Shown piece by piece: positions 37,743 through 51,149 of a DNA stretch of 64,000 bases. The translations under genes and the position numbers were made by a program. The stretch's first letter is position 1. Each line of letters starts with the position of its first letter. The stretch is taken from assembly GCA_942159475.1 (NCBI GenBank), contig OW804098.1, positions 80,841,178 to 80,905,177 of the forward strand. The letters run 5' to 3'. The stretch comes from Sthenelais limicola. Taxonomy: Eukaryota > Annelida > Polychaeta > Phyllodocida > Sigalionidae. The notes under the pieces are model-generated. The model had not been told where the DNA came from. It saw only the letters and a program-made list of their open reading frames with translations, and searched no databases.

Positions 37743-40700
37743 GGTGGCCGTTGCAATAAGGGAGGAACATTGACTTTGACGGAAAGAGAGGTCAGCTTCG
37801 GTCACATGAAACATCTTGTCAGTCCCAAAACCGTGAGGTTTTTAAGACTGCAGTTGAAACACAAGAGGCAGGACGCGGTGGGTAATTAGGAGGGACATGA
37901 ATCCTGGAAAGGGAATGTGTCAAATCAGAGCAGGGAGGAGCAGATTAGATTAGAGCCATTGGTATACCATAATGATAAAAAATTCTTGTTATTCTAAATG
38001 TTATTGATTCAAAAAGTATGGCTCGGATCCTAAAGGGTGAAGCTACTGATTTCCGTACATATGACATAATTAACATGATGGTGGGATTTGAATGTAGGCC
38101 TACACAATAGTAGCCTACACATCCTGATACACACGGACATGCAAAAAATGGGATTTTGGCGGGTCTATGAAATAAAAATGTGGAGTTTAATGAATCCCTG
38201 TAGCAAAACAACCGGGCAAAATACTCAAGAAGTTTGGTCAAATAACATTTAAATTGGTTGGAAAAGACGGAACAAAAAATCCTTAATTTAGTTTTTGACC
38301 GATGTGAACTGAGAGTGCAACTTTAAAATGTATGTTTTGAGTAACAACATATAAACCACAAAATCCAACAATACAAAAGCACTTTGTAGCCTATTGCTTC
38401 CAAAATTAGCGAACTACAATATTTATCATTGGCATGCATGGGGCTAAGCTGCAAAGAAAATTGCACGAAAACAACATAGACCACAGTTCATGCTGCCTCT
38501 AACTTGGGAAACAGAGACAAAACTTGACCCTAGGGATTTTATTTCACAAAAGCTCTAAATACACGAGGCCATTAAAGAATTAGTGAGGGATCGAGCGTGA
38601 AAGGAAGAATTACAATGGGCCTTCAAGCAAGATTACAATTGTTGATTTTGTTTTGATAGATGTTGATCGGGCTTTTAGGATATATTGAATTTCATAGCAT
38701 CTTAAGAACGTGCCCGTAAAATATGATGATTTGCCAAAACCCTCATGACAGACAGTAAAAGGATGTCTTTGTTGTTCATGGCACAATTTTCAATTGTAAG
38801 GTCTCCATAATGGTGCGTGCTAACCCTGATTTCTTTGCAGATTTACTTTTTCATCTTGGAAGACTTTTTTCCAAGCCTTATCGCTAATTTTTTTATCGGC
38901 ACTTCTTCAATGGCCTCCATTAAAATTTGGTGAGTTTTTTTCCAAACCTCATTTCGAATGTTTTAATGGTTAATGTTTAAAGGATAGAACTACTCTAAAA
39001 ATATTCTATAAGAAATAACTCACTTGTGCATTTCTGAGAAAACCTTATGCCTTTTTGTTGTAACGTCCAGTGACCACTATATGTATGAAGCTGAAATCCA
39101 CAACGGTTATAAACAGAAAAATACCACTTTTCGCCATGCAAAAATGCTATCTATCTTTCAGTTCTATCTACCATTGACACTTGCAATCACTTCGCTTGGA
39201 GGCAATCAATCCAAGACTTATATTCGTGGGTGTAAACATTGCTTAGGAAATTTCACTGAGCAAGAGTAGAGCTCTAGCTTTAAGTACTGTTTGATTGCAA
39301 GTGAACACAATCTAGAATGACAAGCAATGACCCTCTATACTTTAGGAGCCCCAAGCGAGTGTATTATTTCCCACAAATGATATATGTACATATATATGAT
39401 TATGTGTTATATTATATAATTGTGCCTGCTGCCCGGTATGCTGGGTTTGCCACTTCCCTTTCAACCCTTTGTTTACTAAGAAACCATTATATTGTTTCTT
39501 AGGCGCTGAACCCAAAAATAACTAACCTTCTACTTTTAGAAAAATGTTTGTATATTTATATAATTATATACGTATAGATATACATGTGTGTGTGACATTA
39601 AGACCAGCGTAAACGAAATCTGTGGACCATTAAAGTAAGCGCGACAAATGATGTAGGCCAGTGTGGGACATACATGTACTCCCGATGTTCTATGTTAGCT
39701 CACTCAAAGCAACAGCTTCTATGAATAAAATAAAACCAAGTAAAAGATCGTCCCCTCTGCTGCATCAATTACTTTCCTTGTGAAATATATACCTCGTCTG
39801 CCGATAGCAACTGCTTCCCATTCTACAAGCCAATATCTATATTCAAAGCTCCCTAATGTGGTATCAGTATTGTATTATTTTGCATAATAATAAGTTGGTT
39901 ACAGTGGTCGGAATAGGAATGAGTCCCTGAGCTGGGGCAGATGATGGTCGGCTTGACGCTGTCATATATTGCAATCATTAATGAGAGGGTTAAATCTTGT
40001 AGAAAGATTAACCCAACTGGCATTTAAAAAAAAGAAGATGCATTAATATACGAGAAAAAATATTTCTTACCCCGAAGGTGGCATGCACAATTATTAGTCA
40101 AGTTGTATGTTGTATACAAGACCCAAGAGAGGGGCTTTGAATTGTGTATGCCTTGAGATCCGTTTGCTTTGCACGCTTTCATTATTCAGCAATCTTACAA
40201 ATGATAGCCTGTACGTTGCGAACCCATGGGTACTGGAATCATATTTACTACCCCTCATAAACTCTTTAAAGTACCCATCCATCATGCCTTAAAGTTGAAC
40301 AGGGCCAAGTATATGAATGAGATATTCGAAAAGAAGTCATCGACCTGAGGGACCCGAGAACAGAATTAGAGTGAAGGTCATGGGTATCTATAGGACACGG
40401 AAATCATTCTTGTTGTGTATTCATGGAAATTTTATATAATCAAATAGATTTTGTATAGCGAAGTTTTCTCCAGACACCATATTTTGCGGCGATGCCATAT
40501 AGTGGTTCTCGCCCATCTTACTCCTCCCTTTTAAAGCACAATAGGAGCGAATATAGAGGATCGGGAGACAACAGTTGTGATTGTGATGAAGATTATATTC
40601 GTTTTGCAGGGGAAAGGAAGACAGGTATATATATCTCGGCATAGTAATGTAGTCCCTGGGGGAGGAAGGGAACTTGCAACCAAGCATTGTCATGCATTCT

Positions 40701-43109
40701 CATGCATTTGGGTCAATTTTGGGCTTTAGCCCGCACAGCCATCCCGAATCCCTGATTTCCGGTCTCCAGCCTTTCATATTATTTCCAATCAAATATCTCT
40801 AAAACTACTGAAGTTGTATTGATAGAATTCTACGGTAGTGTACTACCATCGATTAGACGAAGAAAAGGATATTCCACGTGAACTGAAACTAAAACCAAGT
40901 GTTAAAGCTGTTTTCTTTTCAGCTAATTGACCAACATTTTCTTTTCTCAAATATAATATTTCATCAATAAAGAAGAATCACAGGTACTTAGAATGGTGTA
41001 CTATACAGTAAGCCCACAACAGAAATAAACGATATAAACAGCCAGGGAAAGACAAAGCATCTAGGTGGAGTGGAATTTCGGTGTAAGCCGGAATAGAAGG
41101 GGATTGAGTTATAAGGCCATATTCCAAAACGATCTTGATCTTTTAACATTTTACAAAGGTGGTTTCCAGAATGACAGAAAAAGAATGAGTCAAACAGTAA
41201 GGTATGTGTACGTGTAATGCCAACTAAGGGATATTTGCAATCGTCGCCCTGACAACCACTTCCCTCAATAATTTATAGGGCCTGTTCAATCCTAATACAT
41301 TACATACAATCCCAGTTGGGAGTCGAAGTCGATCTTACATTAAAGTAAAGTTAGATCTCGAGAATCCCAAGACAGTCATCCCGTCCTTTCAGAAAACCAA
41401 TAAATCATCTTATTCGTCAAGAGAACCAAATTGTTACCAGGAACTAGATTATATATTGTCAGGTGTAATCATTTATTTTTTATTGATATTGCTTAGACAG
41501 CCATCTGATACAATACATCACGTGTCATAGTTTTCCGAAATACACTACAAGAGACATCATTTATTGGATTGCGTGGGTCCTCGTAAAATCTTTTCACATA
41601 ACAGGCCTATCAGGCTCATGCTACCATGGAGAAGATTTGACTCAGACCCATGCAATGCTATTGCTAATAATACCTACTTATGAGTTTCTATCATATGACT
41701 TAATGCCAGTGAATAGGAAGAAGATATTTTGATGGATGGGTTATTTCTTAAGAATGATGAATTGCCATGATTGGGAAACCCTCACTGACAGCGCCACACT
41801 TGGGATCTCCTGGCTCCCAAGCTTCTCAGCCAATTAAATAGAAACTCACCTATACATTCCTATAAATAAACACTCACTTTAGATTCAACAGTCGTGGACG
41901 CTGGGAGTGTTACTTCTTTCATTAACTACTATCTAGAGTATACCAAGCTAACTTCGTGACATATCAAGTCTAATCCGTGCTTGTATCTTCTGTCCCATAA
42001 AACCATGTCACCCGGGTTCTCTACAAATTAATATGCTTATTTCAATTTCATACGATTCTAAAGATTAATGCAAGCCTTTTCAAATGACATATATATGGGA
42101 AATAAACCTACATCCGTAATATATAATAGTATATACATGTTATGTATAAACAAACATTTCCATTTAGTTTTATTCAACTTTCAGAATTAGATAATTATAT
42201 TAGTTACAAAGGCTATTTTCAGCACAATATTCTACAATGACTCGAATTTCTTAAATATTTAGGGTACCTATTTTTTCCGAATATAGAGCTAGCATGATTG
42301 CATGAATTAACACATTAATTATAATGCATGACTTGACAGAAAATATCTATTGAAGAATACCTGTAAACAATGTTATTTTGCCATTTGGAACCGTTTCATG
42401 AAAATTGACCATATATATAAGAAGATTGGATTTTATATGCTATGAGTCCATATAGAGAAACTCCCAGCAATAAGCAATTCATCAGTGTAATGGAGTGGCA
42501 TTTTACATTTTATATATTGGACATGTGCGCGGAATCCCGATAACTTGAATGATCCATCTTCATTACCTAAAGGGAAAAGTCACCCCCAGGTTATTATGTG
42601 TGTCACAACACCTTAGTATTCGATAGGAAATGTATCCGCCCAATCTAAATTCTTCAGTCCCAATAAGGCTCCTCAAATATGTATAATCATTTCTGCTTCA
42701 ATATGCAATATATTCAACCTGCATTGCGCTCAAAGGCAAAAGCCACAAGATGACCTTTCACTCCATATATTTAGACATTCTCCTGACTGCAAGGCTGGCT
42801 AGATTGTCGGTCTCAATTCTCTCTTTCTCTCCAATTCCATTACCATCATAACATAACCTTTTTGTTTACATAAATATTTTACTGGTATCTATTTTTTTTA
42901 TTATATTATTTAACCTGGGTTTACAGTGTTCTCAGTAGGGGTTTTTCATCTAGCCCATTATTTCTGTATTTAACCATAAGTTTCTTACAACTACAAAAAT
43001 AATGACTAATATAACATACATTTATAGTGGTATTAGTATTATGGTCATGTATTTATTTGACAAGTGGTAAAATTCAAGCATCAGGGCATTTTTATTGACT
43101 TTAGAGACC
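37743..43109. other. No gene recognised
   Basis: More than 5 kb of AT-rich sequence with only short frames; no recognisable repeat structure was picked out by eye. Confidence 0.45.
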
Positions 43110-43826
43110 TTAAAGAGATAAACCACTGTCATATGCACTGCTGCAGGCGGGGGTTCAAGGAACTGATGCCTGAAAAATAAGGAGTCACAATATTTTTTCC
43201 TAACTTTGTCTTGGGTGAAAACAAAAACCAAAAAGAAATGGATCTCGCCATATGTCTTTTTCATTTTAGGGACCACCAAAGTTTAGTATTGATGTCTGTG
43301 GGGAAAATAGATATTTTCCCAGTTTTTCCAAGATTTCAGACACATGAATAACATTTTTCTGTTGAAAATTCTTCTGAACATAGCTATTATACAGGTTTGC
43401 CCTCATGCATGAAGGAATAGGGTATGTACATATTTTGAAAGATATTATCAATTTTAGCTTTGAAAATCTTCATTATTCCTGTTTTTAACTCATTGGGATA
43501 TGATGTCAGCCGAATAACTTTCTAAAAAGCTAATGACCCCCGTTTTTTATTGCTTGTAAGGGTAAAGCAATATGTTAGCTAGACTGTTAGGAAAAAGTTA
43601 TTTTCCATTTTTTTATACTGAAAAAAAACGGAAAAAATTGTCCTTTTCCCCATAGCCTTCTATAGTGAATAGGCATAAATTTCAGAGCTCCCTAAAATGA
43701 AAACTAACCTGGTGACATATCTAATGGCTTTTTGGATTCACTTAACCATGTTCTGTCACGAGGCAAAGTTTAAACTAAATGTTATTTTCCCTTTTTTCCC
43801 TTTTGAACAGTGGTTTATCTCTTTAA
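43110..43826. mobile_element. 717-bp element with perfect 20-bp inverted ends
   Basis: TTAAAGAGATAAACCACTGT at 43110 and its exact reverse complement at 43807-43826. TTAA at both limits could be a target duplication (element AGAGATAAACC...). No transposase frame; the interior is AT-rich with poly-A/T runs. Confidence 0.68.
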
Positions 43827-46800
43827 CAGTATAATTATAGGCCTATAGTCTGCCTTGGACCAAATGTGGGAAAAGCTGTTTAAACTTATGGCATAAGAAA
43901 CACACTTCTCTGATCAAGGGCGATGTAATTCCAGAACATTGAAAATCAAAGGATCCAATTGGAGAAGCCTGGTGCTTGTTGTTTGCCTGGTTTTTGTTCG
44001 AAATAAAACCCTTAAGCTATTTTCTCACGTCTCGTTTACTCTTTTGAACTGTGAAGCTGATTTAGATTGGGTTTCCTACCGTGAAATTTATGGACCGTTT
44101 TAAACTTGGTTCTCTTGGGGTCAGTGAATATGAAATCAAATAATAAGTTGGAATTAAATCAGGAATCAGGAAAGGATTTTTTAAAGTATTTTTCCCGGGA
44201 GATATTGCATGTTTCTGACTTTCGATAAAAAGTAAAACCTACTGAGAAACCCATTCTCCCATTGGGCTTGTCACAATAATTGTCATCTGCGGATTGAAAT
44301 TATTTTGAAATTCGCAAAGGGTGTCAGGAATTAGATTTGGTGAAACATTAGTAAATTGCTATGAAAAGGAAAAGACAATTCGGAACTGCATTATGACACC
44401 GTCAGTTGAATCATTGAATGAATAGAATATTTGGTATACCAGTTTGAAATCTGTTTCTTACCGATAATTGAACGGGTTTATTCAACACTTTATAAGTGAC
44501 GGTGTACATGATAGCGGCTATTATAACATTGTTCAACAGGTTCTGTCCATAAAAGGGGTTTTACAGAACGCACTGCTTTCCCATTGGTAGCTTCGGTATA
44601 GCAGGGGGTTATATTGTTATAGATGGTTCTCCACCAATATGTTATACATAGTGTAACACAAATTGATAAGGAGATGTAGCGTAGAGTATCGTAGCGTAGT
44701 TTATTGTAGTAAGATGTTAAGTGAAGTGTGAGGGGTCACAGCCTTTCATTATGTGCGAGGGGGAGCACGGTCACATAGACAGGTGCTCCCTGCATGCAGG
44801 TAACATGTAAATGAAATTAAAATTTTAGATAACCATGAGGTATAACATTATTATAAACTCTGTGCCACCCCAATCCCCGCAAGTTGAAGTAAAAGCTTAT
44901 GGCACAGTTTGTTTCACTTAACCTGAATTTGTGAGAGGTGCAATATGCAGGGGTGCAATAAAATATTCATACAGGACACATACCATATGACTTCGAAGTC
45001 CCTTTTTTAACTTTTAGATACTTTTTGTCGATTAATTTTCTTTTTTCAAAAGAAAACCGTGGCTTTCCTCTGATGATTTTCAAACCTCATTCAACGAAGT
45101 AAACGTCCGTCTGAGAGGGAAGGACTGATGAGGACACATATAAAAGTGTAAAAGAGGTTTTACATGTTATTTCTGTGTTATTGATTGATTAGGCAACTAG
45201 TACAAGATGTGCCTGCTTGTTGTTATGGGAACTTGAAGTATGAATAGACATTACTGTATTGATTGATTGATTATTAGCTGTGTGATATATTATACATTTA
45301 GTTTATTAATAATTTTTGGTTTGCCTGGAAGACCTGCATGTCGGTGGGCACGCAGATGGTGTATTCATTTCTGATTATATGTATGTCTATTCAGAATAAA
45401 AATCCTATATATATATATATCCCGTCAACAATAGGAATAAGGTGTCGTTACACAAATCTATATAATATGACATTGTTTTGGTTTCGAAAAATAAATACAC
45501 CTATTGAAATTACCGATAAATTATTCCAGTAAAATTCGGTGATGGAATAAATTTAGGGATATAAGTCCATCCATTTCTTAATTTGCATAATGGAAACTCG
45601 TTAAGAAATCACAAACGACTTTTCATTACCCCAGTCATAGCCACATTTAATGCAAAAAACTATACGAGCCATGATTATCCTCAATGGCAACCTAGCATCT
45701 TGATCTAGTTTGGACGGAGTGTGGATTAATTTCACACGAGACATTAAAGGATATAAGACCCGTGAACGTGACTCTATAGATAGCGAAGTTAACTGCCCAT
45801 TCTCCAGCATCCGGCTTGATATTTCACTTCAGAAGGACTTTCTTGGCAAGAGAGGTGGTCTCTAAGTCATCATATTCCCTCATTAAATGTTACTATCAGC
45901 GGAATACAGAATTCATCTCCGTCCTTGGGTTTTCCACCATTTGTCAACTTGAAGTGCGTGGACTCGAGATCATCCTTTTTGTAACACATTTGTATGAACA
46001 ATTTGTAAACTCAACTTCGACCAATATAGCGCACTTTATACCAGTAAACAGTTTATGTTGGTCAATAATGTAATAATTACATTGACACTCATTGTCTACA
46101 CCTCATTCTCGACCTCATTCATGAACCATTTATACAATAAGATCGTGTCTTAAAGGCCTCTTTGCATCATCGTAAATGTACGAGGGAGGTTGGTGTAGAA
46201 ACTCTGCATGATTTGATAAAGGTGGGGGTCTCTAATTAAAGCTAGGATTACACTTGAGGTGCTGTATGTGTTCCTAAATATAGTGCAACCGTCCTTGTCC
46301 CATAGATGTCTTACTATATTAGCTAATAATTTGGTTCTTTTTCAAACAGAACAATATTTTTCATCTCCTAAAATGGTTAATCGTGGCTATTTCTGCTCGT
46401 TCATTGACCCCTACGAGGACGTGATACGGATTCTTTCCGGGATTCTTTCGTTGAAATAGATCTGTTGTTGTGTAACCCTTTTGTGTGTGATTTGAAACGG
46501 GAGAGTCGTTGCAGCCTTCTGGCCCATTCATTACACACTATTCAAGAAGTATTAAAGGACCGATACTGAAGGGCTACTGGTGCACTGTTTGGTGCATACA
46601 TAAACAGTGCACCCATAGGCCCGAAATGGAGGTTTTAATCCATTTAGTCTCTGCCTCAGATTGTTATAGCTCCAAGACCGTTCTAGGCAGTGATTACTTA
46701 GTGAAAGCACAATGATGGTGATCTGTACTGTAATATTGCAATACCTATCCTATATAATTAAGCTGAAAAGGTTTCAACAGTTTTCTTGGATACTGATTTT

Positions 46801-48073
46801 AAAGAGAAAAATTACTTTAAAAGATTTACTGAGGCTAAACAGTTTGGCACAGAATTTGACAGGCAAGCACATCTAAAAGACAATAATTTCCTTAATTCTT
46901 AGAGTATCAAAAAGATTCTTTCACTTTTATAATGCTTGGTGCAGCCCCAATGCGGCAAAAATTGAATAAGACCCCCTTTTTAGACCATCTCGCCCTTAAT
47001 GGATAAAAAATACTAACTGAGTGTAGTATCACTCACGTGAGTTGTAGAGTAATATTCCCCCGATAGACTGTATAATACATCGGCAAATAGTTCACCAAAT
47101 GCTCATGAAATATGGAGCAAAGACCTGTGGCATGACAGAACAAACGATTGTTTCTTACCTTTTGGGGATCTAAAGAATGTTTTGCAAGTCTGTCAGGTCC
47201 CATTGTTTCGTAATGAGTAAGTGACAGCTCATAAATCTTCGACTTCAGTTGAAGGGATGCTTTTGCTTTGAAGTAAGGCTTTTGAAAGAAAAACTAGAAA
47301 AATAGACTTCTCTTAAGTAGAAACACATGTAATGAGTTCTCAAGCGCATAAAGACTTTTGATAACACAAACCTATTAAAGGTGTATGCGACAACTGTAGC
47401 AGCCGTGTTACATTGATAATTCCTGTTGTCTGCTTGCCTGCTCTTTCCGACCCAAAAGTATGCACTCCCATTAGCTTTATGTTTGATATTATATAGTCCG
47501 TTAAAAGACGCAGGCAAGACAAAAAACCTTTCTCAGACACTTTTCAAAGCAAAATATATATATAGGTATCGCAATAAAGTAATACGATAGATAATTGTTA
47601 ATAATGTTGAATACTAATAGTAATTATGTGATTAGGCTACTCAGTTATTTATTATATAGGCATTCCTCTGATAGCAACGTACATATGTATCTAGGGTGAG
47701 TTATACACAGTGCGTATTTCACTAGTGAGTTACAAGTTGTATCAGTAGTCATGGCAACCAATGTGTTTTTATCAAGTTTCAAAAACATTTTCTATTTATA
47801 TTATTTGTAACCATATATGATAAATCATGTAATAGTTGTGTAAGACTATTATCATTGTCATGTCTTGAGTTGCAATAAAATGAATGCGCTTCGGGTTGAG
47901 GAATTATTATAAATATTATATAATGACCTAAGCAAGAACATCTTCGCCTTGGCGATATTAATTCCGGTTCTGCATATATATTGTAATAGAGATACACCTA
48001 AGTTCCACTTTTCTAACGCCATTTTCATGCTTATTTCCTCGCGAGTATGCACGAACGAGAACCCACGAGTTAA
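43827..48073. other. No gene recognised
   Basis: AT-rich; one isolated hairpin at 46579. Confidence 0.45.
46579..46613. repeat. Hairpin GGTGCACTGTTT/AAACAGTGCACC
   Basis: Perfect 12-bp stem with an 11-nt loop, isolated. Confidence 0.6.
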
Positions 48074-48264
48074 ACCCTGCCCACACACAACCGATTTTGC
48101 ACCCGATCGCCCCCCGATTTGGGTCTCCCGATGAATCCTAAGATTTCATTTCCAATCCTGGTTGATGTTATTTCAAAAACATAAACCAGGATTTGAAATG
48201 AAGTCATGGGATTCATCGGGAGACCCAAATCGGGGGGCAAATCGGCTGTGTGTGGGCAGGTTCT
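48074..48264. mobile_element. Harbinger-like MITE with near-complete hairpin
   Basis: ACCCTGCCCACACAC and GTGTGTGGGCAGGTTCT are inverted ends, flanked by TAA (48071-48073, 48265-48267). Inner arms GGGTCTCCCGATGAATCC and its inverse make the whole 191 bp foldable. The loop region contains AACCAGGATTTGAAATGA and its inverse. Confidence 0.72.
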
Positions 48265-48266
48265 TA

Positions 48267-49111
48267 AGCGGTGAATACACAGTCACGATTTGGGAATCAG
48301 ACACGATTTCAGGATCTACGATTAATCGTGGGTGCTTATTTGCCTGAAATTGTGCCTATTTTTTTACCTACACATGCACGATATGGAGAAAAAAGTCAAA
48401 TCGTGGGTAAAAAGTCAAATCGTGGGTGAGTTGGCAGTCAAGATTTGATCTGAGATTCTGAAATATAGAGTTGAGAAAATTGTTTAAAAAAACGACCCTA
48501 GAAGCAAACAAGAAAGTAAAAAACTGTAAAAATAAATAAAATATAACGTTACTCATTTTCTGGTGGGTTTTTTCTCTTTTTAATTGTTGAATAAAATAAA
48601 ATAAAATATGAGAAGAATGAGACCTAATGTCGACATGTGTAGAAGGGAAATTCTGCATTATAAAAGTGAAAAAATTGTGTTGATATTCCAAAAATTAGTG
48701 AAGTTATAGCATTTCAAAGTAAAATTATAAATAATTCATTTCTTTTATATTGCCAGATTGTAGATAGACCCACGATTTTTGAATAAATCCGAAAATCGTA
48801 GAAGCACCTACGATTTATCGTAGACCTTATTATAAAGGTCTACGATAAATCGCAGCACTGTCTACACATGGACGATTAATCATAGAAGCAGCGGCGATTT
48901 GATTTGAAATCTCAGAAGACACTTTTTTTCCCCTACGATGAATCGTACATCCAAATCGGCGCTGAATTGGCGCTGAATCATGCATGTGTAGGGCATTTGG
49001 CACGATTTGGGACCCACGATCTGATTACGATCTCAAATGGACAATTCCAAATCGTACGACGGATCGTGGATGCCAAATCGGCCCCCAAATCTTGACTGTG
49101 TATTCACCGCT
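48267..49111. mobile_element. 845-bp Harbinger-like non-autonomous element
   Basis: AGCGGTGAATACACAGTCAC at the left and TGACTGTGTATTCACCGCT at the right, flanked by TTA (48264-48266, 49112-49114). The subterminal parts hold many copies of ACGAT/ATCGT words, including a near-perfect stem at 48810-48856 (TACGATTTATCGTAGACCTT and inverse). It lies directly against the 48074 element, overlapping its target duplication. No transposase. Confidence 0.75.
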
Positions 49112-49114
49112 TTA

Positions 49115-50842
49115 GTTGTGCAGGGCTACGACCAGCGTTGTGCAACAAAGCCCAGATTTATTATCATTATATTGTCATTGAGCACCCGGCTATGAATGAA
49201 ACTGATTAGCATTTCCCCATATATTCAACACGAGAGACTTAAACCTATATAAAAGCATTGGATACTGTTTTTAGTATCTCTAGAAGAGCATGAATTTGCT
49301 CATCCCATAATGCCGATGACGCAATCTAGTATAAGGCGTATCACCGCGTATGGTCACGGTCAGCATGTTTTTGCACCATTGTGGAACAAGCATACTTCCG
49401 GCCCGACGTCCGGTGGTGGGCTATGTAAATGGAGGCATGCATTTAAAACATTTGAGTGACTTTATATGTGAAACTTTCTTACCAACAGAGGGAATTAAGA
49501 GAAAGGGATTGTTTGTTAACCTATACCTGTGGGCACAAACATATTATAGTCCCCTAACAGCATAACACAAAGGAATCTGGGATGCGTCAGTGGCTCATAC
49601 ATACAGTGTCTTAAGGTGACTCAGTACTGAAATTCAAAACTGATGGATTTCTCTAAAGTGTTAACCAATGAAACTTGACATGAAATAATGATTATTGAGT
49701 GAAAAAAGATATAGGTCAACAGGTTATTTTTCATCCTATGGTGGTATGGAAATAGAAATAACCCATCAGATTTGTTTTTATACACTTGAGTAATGTATTA
49801 ACATAATTCTTTTTAAATGGTTCTGACATGAATTCAGACATCAAATTTCACCCGGACATTCAACTTATATTATCATCAGAAATTGTCTTTTGCCCACATT
49901 CTGAGTTGGCCCCCTGGAAGTCCCCTAGTGGCAGTAAGTGGAGATAGCAAAATAAATGTAAATGATTGTTATCAGTATTTATAAAGATAATGGCTTGATA
50001 AATGTGACTGGAATATTGGTTCCTATTCATTTAGATCGTAGGATATTTGGGAGAAAATGGCCGACACCTTTTATCAATTAATTATCTGTTGGCTTCATAC
50101 AAGGAATTTTAAACTCCCTGTTTCAAAAAGAACAGACTATGAGGGATATTGATGTGAAGCACAGAAAAATAATGCTTTTGATGGAGAAGTCATCCGTTTC
50201 ACTTGCTTACGTCGACTGATGCGATCATTTCTGTTTGCCTAAGAAAAGGTAATTATTTTCCATAAATACATACTACATGTACGATTTCCCATTAATTCGG
50301 CAGATCACGTTCTTTGTTCTTTCGGATAGGTTCTTTCGGATAATGGAGACCTTTACGGAAGGTAAAGGTCTCCATTATACCGGAAAATAACAACCCTTTG
50401 TTTTTAAGGAAAGCCTTTGAGAAAAGAAGCCCGGCACAATTCTGCTCTCGTTGGGAATATATATGACTTAATGATTACTTGATAAGAAATTAGTCGCAGG
50501 CCAAATGTAAGTGATCTTATCATTAGCTACAATTAGTCTCAGATTACTTCCCTAAATGTGCTCCTGAAATGCTGTGGGACGGGAGGTAGGGAATCCATGG
50601 GGGAAATCATCTAGCAATACATTGTTGTCAAGAGCCACGATGGTCCGAACGTTTTCTTGTTCGAGAAACAGTGTCTGACGTGTAAATTGTGTACTAAGTT
50701 GATAGTGATCTGACATTTTGACATATATGTAACACGGGGACTCAAGTTCTTGTGACTATTACTTTAGGGTGCATTGCACTATATACGATTCTGTGTTAAA
50801 CTACTCTTAGAGCGCTTGTAACTCACTCTTGGGCCAAAAGAA
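49115..50842. other. No gene recognised
   Basis: Contains the 16-bp-stem hairpin at 50340. Confidence 0.45.
50340..50378. repeat. Hairpin ATAATGGAGACCTTTA/TAAAGGTCTCCATTAT
   Basis: Perfect 16-bp stem with a 7-nt loop. Either a tiny foldback remnant or a structured RNA; no further support. Confidence 0.65.
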
Positions 50843-51066
50843 AAATAGGTGTGTTTCCGATTTACCCCCCCCCCTACCTAGAAAAACCTTACCCTACCTA
50901 AAAAAAAATTACCATACCTGATTTTTTTCCCCATCATATCTTACTATATTTGGATTTTTTGACAAAAAAAGCTTATAAAAGCCGGACGTGTCAAAAGGCA
51001 CATTTCCCATGTTCAAAACAACTATTGTTATGAAAAAGACATTTTTTTCAGTTCCTGGGAGGTGGT

Positions 51067-51097
<31 letters not shown>

Positions 51098-51149
51098 GTT
51101 AACCCCCCAACCTAGTTTTCAGCCAGATAAATCGGAAACACACCTATTT
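50843..51149. mobile_element. MITE with 22-bp perfect inverted ends, copy 1
   Basis: AAATAGGTGTGTTTCCGATT at 50843 and its inverse ending at 51149. The interior has poly(C) runs (51069-51089) and the segment CAAAACAACTATTGTTATGA, shared with 52740-52800. Confidence 0.7.
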
